Made by a program: the position numbers and the translations under genes
Shown: positions 1-6,830 of the stretch, one piece after another
Layout: each line of letters starts with the position of its first letter
Position numbering within the stretch: the stretch's first letter is position 1
The notes under the pieces: generated by a model
Told to the model about the DNA's origin: nothing
The model's database searches: none
Seen by the model: the letters and a program-made list of their open reading frames with translations, nothing else
Assembly: GCA_017383665.1 (NCBI GenBank)
Contig: JAFNWA010000032.1
Coordinates: forward strand, 1-9,930
DNA length: 9,930 nucleotides
Source: Bacteroidaceae bacterium
GTDB taxonomy: Bacteria > Bacteroidota > Bacteroidia > Bacteroidales > Bacteroidaceae
Reading direction: 5' to 3'

Positions 1-1
1 A

Positions 2-1342
2 AGAATATTATTTATATTTCTCTCATTGATTTTTGTGGCAACTTCGGTATCTGCTCAGCGTGCTCGTTTTGAATTGTCATTCAAATCATCTGTGCCTGCC
101 GATGTCTCAACGGTGTATATTCAACCACTGGATGTAGCAGATGATATACCTTCTGTTCCCATGCGTTTGAAGGACGATGTTTATACCGGCAGCGTGCCTG
201 TATCAACATCTGGTTTCTATGAGGTCGTAATGGTTATAAACGGTGGTCAGTGGCTCGCAACTGTCTATTCGCCAAAAAACAAAAAAGTGGAATTGGCTGT
301 TGAATTTGATGGCCAGGCACTTGTCGAGAATTCGGGTGTTGACAATAGGGCATTGTCGGCATTGAATACGCTGATATTGTCAAATAGCAGAAAACTGTGG
401 CTTGTAAACGGAATGTCAGACAAGGAGTTGATGTCGCTTATGAGAAGCCATGTGTCGGTGAAAGATTCGATAATAAAGACTTGTTGTCCGGCACCGGCTG
501 TTGTTGACTATATGAATGCTTGGGCTTACACAGCATCGCAAAGTTTTTATACCTGTATCCCAAGGGCACAAAAACGAAAACTGAAGGATTTGTCATTCGT
601 AAAAGAAGATGTCCTTTCTCCTTGCGATAGCATACTTGATAATGAAAATGCAGCCCTTCTGCCAGCTGCGGTGCAGCATGTGTTTGCGTCAATTGCTGAT
701 AAATCTCAACTTGGACTTGACGGAATGTTGAGTGCGCTCTATGATGGATATAAATGTGAGGCAGTACGCGTTAAGGTTGCCGACATGATAATGAGCCGTT
801 TCCTTTCGCGCCACAGTTATGCTATGGATTTTGATGGTGGCCTTGAGTGTGTGAAAAGGGTTGTCGATGATTTTGATTTGTCGGACAAATACATTGATGA
901 GTATCTGAAACATGAGGCTGTCCTGATTGGTGCTGATTTCCCGGAGTCTGTAGTCCTTGTTGACCTTGATGGTGAAGAGGTGGATTTCTCTACCTTCAAG
1001 GGAAAGTATGTCTATGTTGACCTTTGGGCATCATGGTGTGGCCCTTGTTGTAGGGAAGTACCTCATCTGCAGGCTCTTGAAAAAGAACTTGAGGGAAGTG
1101 GCGTCGTGTTTGTCTCTATTTCTACAGATACCGACCAGAATGCTTGGAAGTCAAAGGTTGCAGAACTGGGCATGCATGGCAATCAATTCTTTGACCGCGA
1201 CAATGAACTGGGCAGTGTACTGAATGTGGGTGGAATTCCATTCTTCCTGATATACGATAAGAATGGGAAATTGCATACATACGGCGCAATGCGACCAAGT
1301 GCGGGCGAGCAACTTAAAGAATTCCTTCTCAATTTGAAGTGA
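2..1342 (+). CDS. Exported TlpA-like thiol-disulfide oxidoreductase, 5' partial
   Basis: The frame is open to the left edge and reads RILFIFLSLIFVATSVSAQ, the hydrophobic core and cleavage region of a signal peptide. The true start therefore lies a few codons outside the window, and the TTG at 26 sits inside that core. The last ~135 residues form a thioredoxin fold of the TlpA/ResA type: a 'DGEEVDFSTFKGKYVYVDLWA' style entry strand, the redox motif W-C-G-P-C at 1034-1048, and the cis-proline loop GGIPFF with Pro at 1238-1240. Such proteins reduce or isomerise disulfides, or serve cytochrome maturation, in the periplasm. The ~300 residues before it are not clearly recognised; in Bacteroidota TlpA proteins this position often holds a DUF4369-like or helical domain. 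A third cysteine directly follows CGPC, which is unusual. The gene ends 168 bases before the next one, which has its own promoter, so it probably belongs to a unit that begins to the left. The redox fold is certain; the substrate is unknown. Confidence 0.9.
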   Translation, partial: RILFIFLSLIFVATSVSAQRARFELSFKSSVPADVSTVYIQPLDVADDIPSVPMRLKDDVYTGSVPVSTSGFYEVVMVINGGQWLATVYSPKNKKVELAVEFDGQALVENSGVDNRALSALNTLILSNSRKLWLVNGMSDKELMSLMRSHVSVKDSIIKTCCPAPAVVDYMNAWAYTASQSFYTCIPRAQKRKLKDLSFVKEDVLSPCDSILDNENAALLPAAVQHVFASIADKSQLGLDGMLSALYDGYKCEAVRVKVADMIMSRFLSRHSYAMDFDGGLECVKRVVDDFDLSDKYIDEYLKHEAVLIGADFPESVVLVDLDGEEVDFSTFKGKYVYVDLWASWCGPCCREVPHLQALEKELEGSGVVFVSISTDTDQNAWKSKVAELGMHGNQFFDRDNELGSVLNVGGIPFFLIYDKNGKLHTYGAMRPSAGEQLKEFLLNLK

Positions 1343-1379
1343 TTCATTTAGTTGAAATACAAATTGATACACGGATTTT

Positions 1380-1410
1380 TTTATAGTTTTGAGATAATTT
1401 GTTACTTTTG
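1380..1410 (+). promoter_or_regulatory. Bacteroidota-type promoter for the secreted repeat protein
   Basis: TACTTTTG at 1403-1410 matches the -7 consensus TAnnTTTG exactly. TTTA at 1380-1383 is a one-mismatch -33 box (consensus TTTG) at the expected 19-base spacing. Transcription should start near 1416-1420, giving a leader of about 90 bases before the ATG at 1511. The leader is T-rich, can form a weak hairpin at 1440-1458 (seven pairs, two of them G-U), and has no Shine-Dalgarno sequence. Confidence 0.65.
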
Positions 1411-1413
1411 CCG

Positions 1414-1426
1414 TCTCAATTTGAGA
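1414..1426. promoter_or_regulatory. 13-bp palindrome at the predicted transcription start
   Basis: TCTCAATTTGAGA is a perfect 6+1+6 inverted repeat beginning four bases after the -7 box. The one-base centre is too short for an RNA hairpin, so if it matters it would act as DNA, for example as an operator overlapping the start site. No regulator gene lies nearby, so function is inferred from position only. Confidence 0.3.
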
Positions 1427-1510
1427 AAGTTCTTGAAATCCTTTTTTCGACGAGAAGGCTTTAGTTATGCGTTTTTTCTGTTTTTTATCAAATAATTAAA
1501 CATTTAGCTT

Positions 1511-3562
1511 ATGAAGAAAAACTACTTTTATGCATTATTTGCAAGCTTGATGCTGTTTATGGCAATGCCTGCAAGTGCACAGGTCACAATGGTTGACCTT
1601 TACGGTAAATGGAAATTTACTGCAGATATTGAATGGGGGGCAACTGCTACTGAGGAGCAGAAAGCCCAGATCTCAAATGAATGTGATGTGATTATTGCTG
1701 CCGACGATATTACCGGTTGGTATGAGGCTAAAATCGTAGGTTTTGCTGGTTCTAAAAACCCACAGCTTGCGGATATGTTCCAGAGCCCATCAAGCGGCGT
1801 TTATGCAGCTAAGGTTGCTAACCCCAATCCAACTCAGGGTGCGCTGTTCAACGATATGCTTTTAGCAAATGCCAATGGTGACAACCCTTATGGTATTTTT
1901 GAAGGTGGCGAGTGGGTTGTTAAAAGTCTGGGCACATTCTACTATATCTTGAATGAAGATAAGACAGAAATGAAGGTTCAGAACGATTTCACAATTGTGA
2001 CATTGACTTCACATGAAGATAAGAACCCTGTAGTTGTTGCTACACTCAGAAATGCCAAAATGACATTAGTAGAACCTGCAACTCCTATTGCTGTTTCTGA
2101 TATTAGCGGTGACTACATCTTCAAGGCAGGCGCAAGCCAGTGGAGTACTATGGAGGGTTCGGCAATTCCAACAGAGTTTTCGGTTAACATTGTAAGCAAA
2201 TCAGAGGACAACAAGGCTTATGATGCAACTATCGCTATTGAAGGTTACGACAATGTAACTCTTCCTGCGACATTTGATGGCTCAGTCTTGTCTTTGGCTT
2301 TCAATAACACCTATATTAAATCAGATTACGCAGATGTTGAGAACAGTATCCGTTTTGCTGATTATTATGCTCCTGAAGAAAAAGAGGGTGCTATTGAGTT
2401 TAAGGCTATTGAAAATGTATTCTCTCTTTCTAACGGTATTTGCCTTGCGTCAGATTCTATTGGTAAAAATATGGCTGGTGACGCAGACTCTACTTGGGTT
2501 GTTACTCGTCAGTACTATATGGACGGCTCTTTAAAGTTGCATGCCGATGCTCCAGCAATTGATTGGGCCGGTGTCTACACTGTAAAGACAACAGACGAAA
2601 ACGGTCTTTATGTAGCTGAAGCGGCTGGCTTTGACTGGCCTACAGAGTTCCAGATTGAGGTTGAGTACAACGAGGGTTGGGATATGTATCTCGTGACAAA
2701 AGTATTTGGTTTGGATGTTGTGGCTCTGAATTATGGTGGTCTTGAATTTACACCATCCGAGGATGGCAAGAGCGTAGATATTTCTACCGGTAATCTCTAT
2801 ACTGTAAAGCCGGGTGAGGTTTATCTTGCACTCCGTGATATGAATATGGCAACAGATGCCATCGAGATGGTTGTTAATGAGGACGGTACAATGTCAGTAG
2901 CCGGCTTGAGCGTAGTTACAACTATCAGCGGCGTTGAGACTCCGACACTCAATGCATTCTATTCAAACCTCGCTGTTACAAAAGAGGCTGCAGAGCCCGA
3001 GGCTCCGGCTGAATTTGATTGGACCGGAACTTGGGAGGTAACCGTAGGTAACCAGACTTCATATGATGGCAAGACATATCCCGAGTCATTCTATATGACA
3101 ATCGAGCACAACGAGGGCTGGGGCATGACTCTTATCACTCAGTTTATGAGCACAGATGTAGCGGGTGTCAACTACGGTGGTATCCTGTTGACTATTGCCG
3201 AGGATAACAAGAGCGCCGAGATGGAATTAGATGTAGTTGCCGGTGGTTCATACCCCGATTACCTTAAAATCTATGATATGAACGGCACTGCAGATTATCC
3301 TGTTGTCCTCACAGCAAACGAGGATGGAACAATTTCATTCGAGGACTTCTTCCTTGCAAACTACAACTGGGATACAACTGCCAAGACTCCGGCGGTGTTC
3401 TATGAGAATGTCACAGCGACAAAGTGTCCTACAAACATTGAGGAGGTGAAAGGTGAGAGCGCGAAGGTGAAAGGAATCTTTGATATGCAGGGCCGCAGGG
3501 TTAATGCAATTACCGCTCCCGGTCTCTACATTGTAGATGGCAAAAAGGTTTTGGTGAAGTAA
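1511..3562 (+). CDS. Secreted repeat protein with short T9SS-like C-terminal tail, function unknown
   Basis: The 683-residue product starts with a clear signal peptide (residues 1-24, MKKNYFYALF to ASAQ). I do not recognise a named family. The mature part looks like four related beta-rich units, at about residues 28-188, 196-346, 349-490 and 501-637. Each opens with a motif like D-hydrophobic-x-G-x-W/Y (VDLYGKW, VSDISGDY, IDWAGVY, FDWTGTW). Units 3 and 4 are plainly homologous, sharing NEGW-x-M, D-V-x-x-(L/V)-NYGG and NEDGT at matching places. The G-x-W opening and strand-rich pattern recall lipocalin/calycin-like barrels, which is a guess. A charged linker (residues ~643-654) leads to GIFDMQGRRV ... 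GLYIVDGKKVLVK (655-683), which resembles the end of the Por/type IX C-terminal sorting domain. At ~29 residues it is much shorter than the usual 70-80. Secretion or surface attachment is likely if the host has that system. Flanking promoter and terminator suggest a single-gene transcript. Confidence 0.85.
   Translation: MKKNYFYALFASLMLFMAMPASAQVTMVDLYGKWKFTADIEWGATATEEQKAQISNECDVIIAADDITGWYEAKIVGFAGSKNPQLADMFQSPSSGVYAAKVANPNPTQGALFNDMLLANANGDNPYGIFEGGEWVVKSLGTFYYILNEDKTEMKVQNDFTIVTLTSHEDKNPVVVATLRNAKMTLVEPATPIAVSDISGDYIFKAGASQWSTMEGSAIPTEFSVNIVSKSEDNKAYDATIAIEGYDNVTLPATFDGSVLSLAFNNTYIKSDYADVENSIRFADYYAPEEKEGAIEFKAIENVFSLSNGICLASDSIGKNMAGDADSTWVVTRQYYMDGSLKLHADAPAIDWAGVYTVKTTDENGLYVAEAAGFDWPTEFQIEVEYNEGWDMYLVTKVFGLDVVALNYGGLEFTPSEDGKSVDISTGNLYTVKPGEVYLALRDMNMATDAIEMVVNEDGTMSVAGLSVVTTISGVETPTLNAFYSNLAVTKEAAEPEAPAEFDWTGTWEVTVGNQTSYDGKTYPESFYMTIEHNEGWGMTLITQFMSTDVAGVNYGGILLTIAEDNKSAEMELDVVAGGSYPDYLKIYDMNGTADYPVVLTANEDGTISFEDFFLANYNWDTTAKTPAVFYENVTATKCPTNIEEVKGESAKVKGIFDMQGRRVNAITAPGLYIVDGKKVLVK
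2555..3421 (+). repeat. Two tandem ~140-residue protein repeats (units 3 and 4)
   Basis: Translated residues 349-490 and 501-637 of the secreted protein align over their whole length. The shared order is (I/F)DW-x-G-x-(Y/W), then P-(T/E)-(E/S)-F, then NEGW-x-M, then NYGG, then a D-x-KS segment, then NEDGT, and finally a strand ending near VT. The DNA copies have diverged, so this is an old duplication rather than a recent one. The linker between them, AEPEAPAE, is proline- and acid-rich. Confidence 0.7.
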
Positions 3563-3580
3563 TAATAGCCCTTTATTATA

Positions 3581-3611
3581 GTTAAATATTTATTATATAT
3601 TTATATTTAAC
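3581..3611. repeat. AT-rich inverted repeat upstream of the susC-like promoter
   Basis: GTTAAATAT (3581-3589) and ATATTTAAC (3603-3611) are perfect inverse copies of nine bases around a 13-base A/T centre. The repeat lies between the stop codon of the secreted protein and the terminator, and about 20 bases upstream of the -33 box of the next operon. It could be a regulator site for that operon or a weak 3'-end hairpin. The A/T-only context raises the odds of chance. Confidence 0.4.
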
Positions 3612-3620
3612 ATATTATAT

Positions 3621-3653
3621 GGCGCTCCCTCTTTGTGGGGAGCGCCATTTTTT
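3621..3653 (+). terminator. Strong intrinsic terminator of the secreted protein gene
   Basis: GGCGCTCCC (3621-3629) pairs perfectly with GGGAGCGCC (3638-3646), a GC-rich nine-pair stem with an eight-base loop. It is followed by one A and six T (3648-3653). It is 58 bases past the stop codon at 3560-3562. The loop contains TTTG, which serves as the -33 box of the next promoter. Confidence 0.9.
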
Positions 3654-3662
3654 GTAACTTTG
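3632..3662 (+). promoter_or_regulatory. Bacteroidota consensus promoter of the SusC/SusD operon
   Basis: TTTG at 3632-3635 and TAACTTTG at 3655-3662 are exact matches to the -33 and -7 boxes, spaced by exactly 19 bases. Transcription should begin near 3668-3672, leaving a leader of about 50 bases. The -33 box lies in the loop of the upstream terminator and the -7 box starts two bases after its T-run, so the two elements share DNA. Confidence 0.8.
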
Positions 3663-3713
3663 CACCCATTATTACCCGAAAATGAAAAACATATTTTGTA
3701 TTTAGAAAAATAT

Positions 3714-3717
3714 AGGA
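3714..3717 (+). promoter_or_regulatory. AGGA ribosome-binding sequence deciding the SusC start
   Basis: AGGA directly abuts the ATG at 3718, too close to serve it, but is six bases from the in-frame ATG at 3724. If used as a Shine-Dalgarno site it favours the start at 3724, making the protein two residues shorter. Many Bacteroidota genes do not need such a site, so the choice stays open. Confidence 0.35.
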
Positions 3718-6700
3718 ATGAAGATGAATAGATTACGATTAAATGGAAATATGACAAGCTTTTTGGCTTTCATTCTGTTTGTTGTTTTTTTGGTTGTTCC
3801 GCTGGGCGCATTTGCAAATAATGACAATAATAAGTCAGCCACCTCTAACGATTCAAAAGTCGTGTCAGGTGTGGTCGTAGATAAGAAGACCGGTGAATCC
3901 TTGATAGGTGTGAGCATTGCGATTTGGTCAGGTGGGCATCTGATCAAGGGAACATCGACTGATATGGATGGTAAATTCAATATTGTTTCTCCGGTAGATG
4001 ATTTTGAATTGCGTATTTCATATATTGGTTATAGCGATGCTAAATTTTTGTCAAAGGATGGCGTATTGCGCAATCTGCGTGTTGAGTTGAGCGAGGAGAG
4101 TAATACACTGAACGAGGTGGTTGTCACGGGTTTTGTATCCAAAAACAAGGAAACATTTACCGGTTCGGCAACTGAAATTTCCGGTGTAGAGCTTCGCCAG
4201 GTATCCGGAACAAACCTCATCAGTGCAATATCGGCGCTTACACCGGGTATGGCGATGGTGCAGAATACCAGTCAGGGTTCAAACCCAAACCACACTCCGG
4301 AACTTGTCCTGCGTGGTATGAGTTCGTTCTCAAACAGTGGCCAGCAGGTAAACCAACCGACAATTATTCTTGATGGTACTGAAATTACTATGCAGGATTT
4401 ATATGACCTTGATATAAACGAGATAGAGAATATTACTGTGCTCAAGGATGCATCGGCAACAGCGCTTTATGGTTCAAAGGCTGCCAATGGTGTCATCGTA
4501 ATCACCCGTAAACCAATTCAGGAGAGCACTTTGCGTGTGCAGTATAACTTTACAGGTAATTTACAGCTTCCCGTGCTCAGCGATTATAATGTGTTGTCTG
4601 CTGCAGAAAAGCTTCAATATGAGCATCTTGCCGGTCTTTACGATGCAAAAGGACAGATAGATGCAACCACCGGCAAGCCATTGCAGTACGAATATGATGA
4701 ACTCTACAACCAACGATATAAACTCATTGCTGCCGGGCAGAGCAGTGACTGGCTTTCACAACCGGCGCGTGTAGCATTTTCGCATGACCATTCGTTGCGT
4801 GTATATGGCGGTGCTTCAAATCTCCGTTACGAACTTACCGGTCGCTTTGGTGATACTCGCGGTGTGATGAAGGACGACTATCGTAAACGCACCGGCATAG
4901 GTTTCAAACTCGACTACTATGTTGGTAACCTTACAATCTCAAACCGCACTACATATCAGGAAGTGGCTGTTAAGGAGTCACCATATGGTTCTTTCTCACA
5001 ATATGTACAGATGAATCCTTATGACAGGATGTACAATGACGACGGTACACCAAACATGAACCTCTCTTGGGATTTGAACAACCCATTGTACGAGGCTTCG
5101 CTCGGCAGTTTCTCTACAAGCGGGGAGCGTACATTGACCAATAGTACCGACCTGCGTTGGGATATAAACAAGATGTTTCTGCTCACAGGTCATTTCAATG
5201 TGACAAGTTCTGCCGGAAACAGCGATATCTTTACCTCGCCAAACTCATTGGTCTATAAAAATGTGACAGATCTCTCAAAGAAGGGTGAATACACAAAGGG
5301 AACCACCGATGCCATTAGCTACAACGGAAACATTGTGGGAACTTTCAACAAGTTCTTTAAGGATGAGTCACTTATTAGCCTCTCGGCCGGTTGGGAAATC
5401 AACCACTCCAAGAGCAGTGCCGAAACCCTGCAGGTGATAGGCTTCTTCAATGATGACATGTCATACATAGGCAATGCCGCAGGCTATCCTACTAACAGCA
5501 AGCCTTTCGGTTCACAGGCAGAGACTGCCGATGTGGGTTTCTTCACAACGGGCAACCTCTCGTTCCGCAACCGCTATTTTATTGATGCTACATGGCGCAC
5601 AACCGGTTCTTCACAGTTCGGTGAGAATAACCGCTTCGGCCACTTCTGGTCAGGTGGTCTTGGATGGAATGTGATGAATGAACCGTTCATGAAGGCCGTA
5701 AAGAAGAAGTTCGATGTCTTCAAGGTGCGCGGTAGTGCCGGTTACACAGGTAAGGTAACATTCAGCCCCTTCCAGGCGATGACAATGTACCAGTACCTCA
5801 ACGATTACGAGTACAAGAACGGTATTGGTGCAATCCCTGTGACAATTGGTAATGTCGATTTGACATGGGAGCGTACATTTACATACAATGTGGGATTGGA
5901 TTTGAGTATGTTTGACCGTCGCCTGAACTTCACAGTCGATGCCTATATACGCAATACCGAGGATTTGTTGCTCGACAAGGCAAAGGCTCCATCAACAGGT
6001 GTAACAAGTGCTACATCCAACCTTGGCGAGCTCCAAAACAAGGGTATCGAGTATCAGCTCGACGGTTACATCTTCCGCACCAACGACTTCTACTGGCGTC
6101 TTGCAACAAGCGGTTATATGAACCGTAACAAGATTACCAAGATTGACAAGGCACTCGAGGAAATAAACAAGGAGAATCAGGAAAATGCCGACCTCTATCT
6201 CACTCCACTGCCGCAGTATGCCGAGGGTGAGAGTGTGACAGCGCTCAAACTGGTTCGTTCGGCTGGTATCGATCCTGCTACAGGTAAGGAGATATATATC
6301 AAGCGCAACGGTGAATATACATTTAAATATGACCCGGCTGATAAAGTGCTGATAGGTGATACAGAGCCTGCCTTCTCTGGTACATTCAGTACAAATCTCT
6401 TCTGGAAGGGATTCAGCGTCTATGCGCTACTCAACTTCCGTACCGGTGCCTGGGTATATAACACTACACGCGCAACAAAGGTTGAGGGTGCCGACCCTAT
6501 GCGCAATGCCGACCAGCGTGTCTTTGATGATCGTTGGAAGCAACCGGGTGACCACGCTTTGTACAAGGATATTGCCGACACATCGCGCCCCGAACAGACC
6601 GACCGTTTTGCCGAGAAGGAGCACACCCTTTCGCTCGGTTCGCTCAATATAAGTTATGAGTTCAGCGATAAATTCTGCAAGCGTATCAAACTGCGTAATA

Positions 6701-6816
6701 TGCGTCTAGGTGTGAACTTCACCGATATCCTGCGCCTCTCAACCGTGAAGATTGAGCGTGGTACAGACTACCTCTACAGCCAGGGATTCGAGTTCTATCT
6801 TAATGTAACACTATAA
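3718..6816 (+). CDS. SusC/RagA-like TonB-linked outer-membrane transporter
   Basis: This 1032-residue protein has the full SusC order. A signal peptide (about 1-34, ending LGAFA) is followed by a carboxypeptidase-regulatory-like beta-sandwich at ~48-125 (VSGVVVDKKTGESLIGVSI ... DMDGKFNI). Next come the family hallmark LNEVVVTGF (131-139), which includes the TonB-box region, and a plug domain to ~265 with the SusC signature VLKDASATALYGSKAANGV (241-259). The rest is a 22-strand-type barrel ending in FEFYLNVTL, a terminal aromatic/hydrophobic beta-signal. It imports a large nutrient across the outer membrane using TonB/ExbBD energy, with the adjacent SusD-like protein as its lid. There is no N-terminal STN domain, so signalling to an anti-sigma factor is not expected. 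Length is normal for the family and no key element is missing. The start could be 3718 or 3724. The gene is first in the operon, 14 bases before the SusD-like gene. The cargo cannot be read from the sequence. Confidence 0.96.
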   Translation: MKMNRLRLNGNMTSFLAFILFVVFLVVPLGAFANNDNNKSATSNDSKVVSGVVVDKKTGESLIGVSIAIWSGGHLIKGTSTDMDGKFNIVSPVDDFELRISYIGYSDAKFLSKDGVLRNLRVELSEESNTLNEVVVTGFVSKNKETFTGSATEISGVELRQVSGTNLISAISALTPGMAMVQNTSQGSNPNHTPELVLRGMSSFSNSGQQVNQPTIILDGTEITMQDLYDLDINEIENITVLKDASATALYGSKAANGVIVITRKPIQESTLRVQYNFTGNLQLPVLSDYNVLSAAEKLQYEHLAGLYDAKGQIDATTGKPLQYEYDELYNQRYKLIAAGQSSDWLSQPARVAFSHDHSLRVYGGASNLRYELTGRFGDTRGVMKDDYRKRTGIGFKLDYYVGNLTISNRTTYQEVAVKESPYGSFSQYVQMNPYDRMYNDDGTPNMNLSWDLNNPLYEASLGSFSTSGERTLTNSTDLRWDINKMFLLTGHFNVTSSAGNSDIFTSPNSLVYKNVTDLSKKGEYTKGTTDAISYNGNIVGTFNKFFKDESLISLSAGWEINHSKSSAETLQVIGFFNDDMSYIGNAAGYPTNSKPFGSQAETADVGFFTTGNLSFRNRYFIDATWRTTGSSQFGENNRFGHFWSGGLGWNVMNEPFMKAVKKKFDVFKVRGSAGYTGKVTFSPFQAMTMYQYLNDYEYKNGIGAIPVTIGNVDLTWERTFTYNVGLDLSMFDRRLNFTVDAYIRNTEDLLLDKAKAPSTGVTSATSNLGELQNKGIEYQLDGYIFRTNDFYWRLATSGYMNRNKITKIDKALEEINKENQENADLYLTPLPQYAEGESVTALKLVRSAGIDPATGKEIYIKRNGEYTFKYDPADKVLIGDTEPAFSGTFSTNLFWKGFSVYALLNFRTGAWVYNTTRATKVEGADPMRNADQRVFDDRWKQPGDHALYKDIADTSRPEQTDRFAEKEHTLSLGSLNISYEFSDKFCKRIKLRNMRLGVNFTDILRLSTVKIERGTDYLYSQGFEFYLNVTL

Positions 6817-6830
6817 ACAATGTGCCGATT

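Noticed and set aside
26..28. TTG as the start of the TlpA-like gene
   Set aside because: The frame stays open to base 2 and the upstream residues continue the signal-peptide core, so the true start is outside the window.
1440..1458. Leader hairpin as a riboswitch or attenuator
   Set aside because: The stem has seven pairs including two G-U and no conserved aptamer-like core, so there is no support beyond weak pairing.
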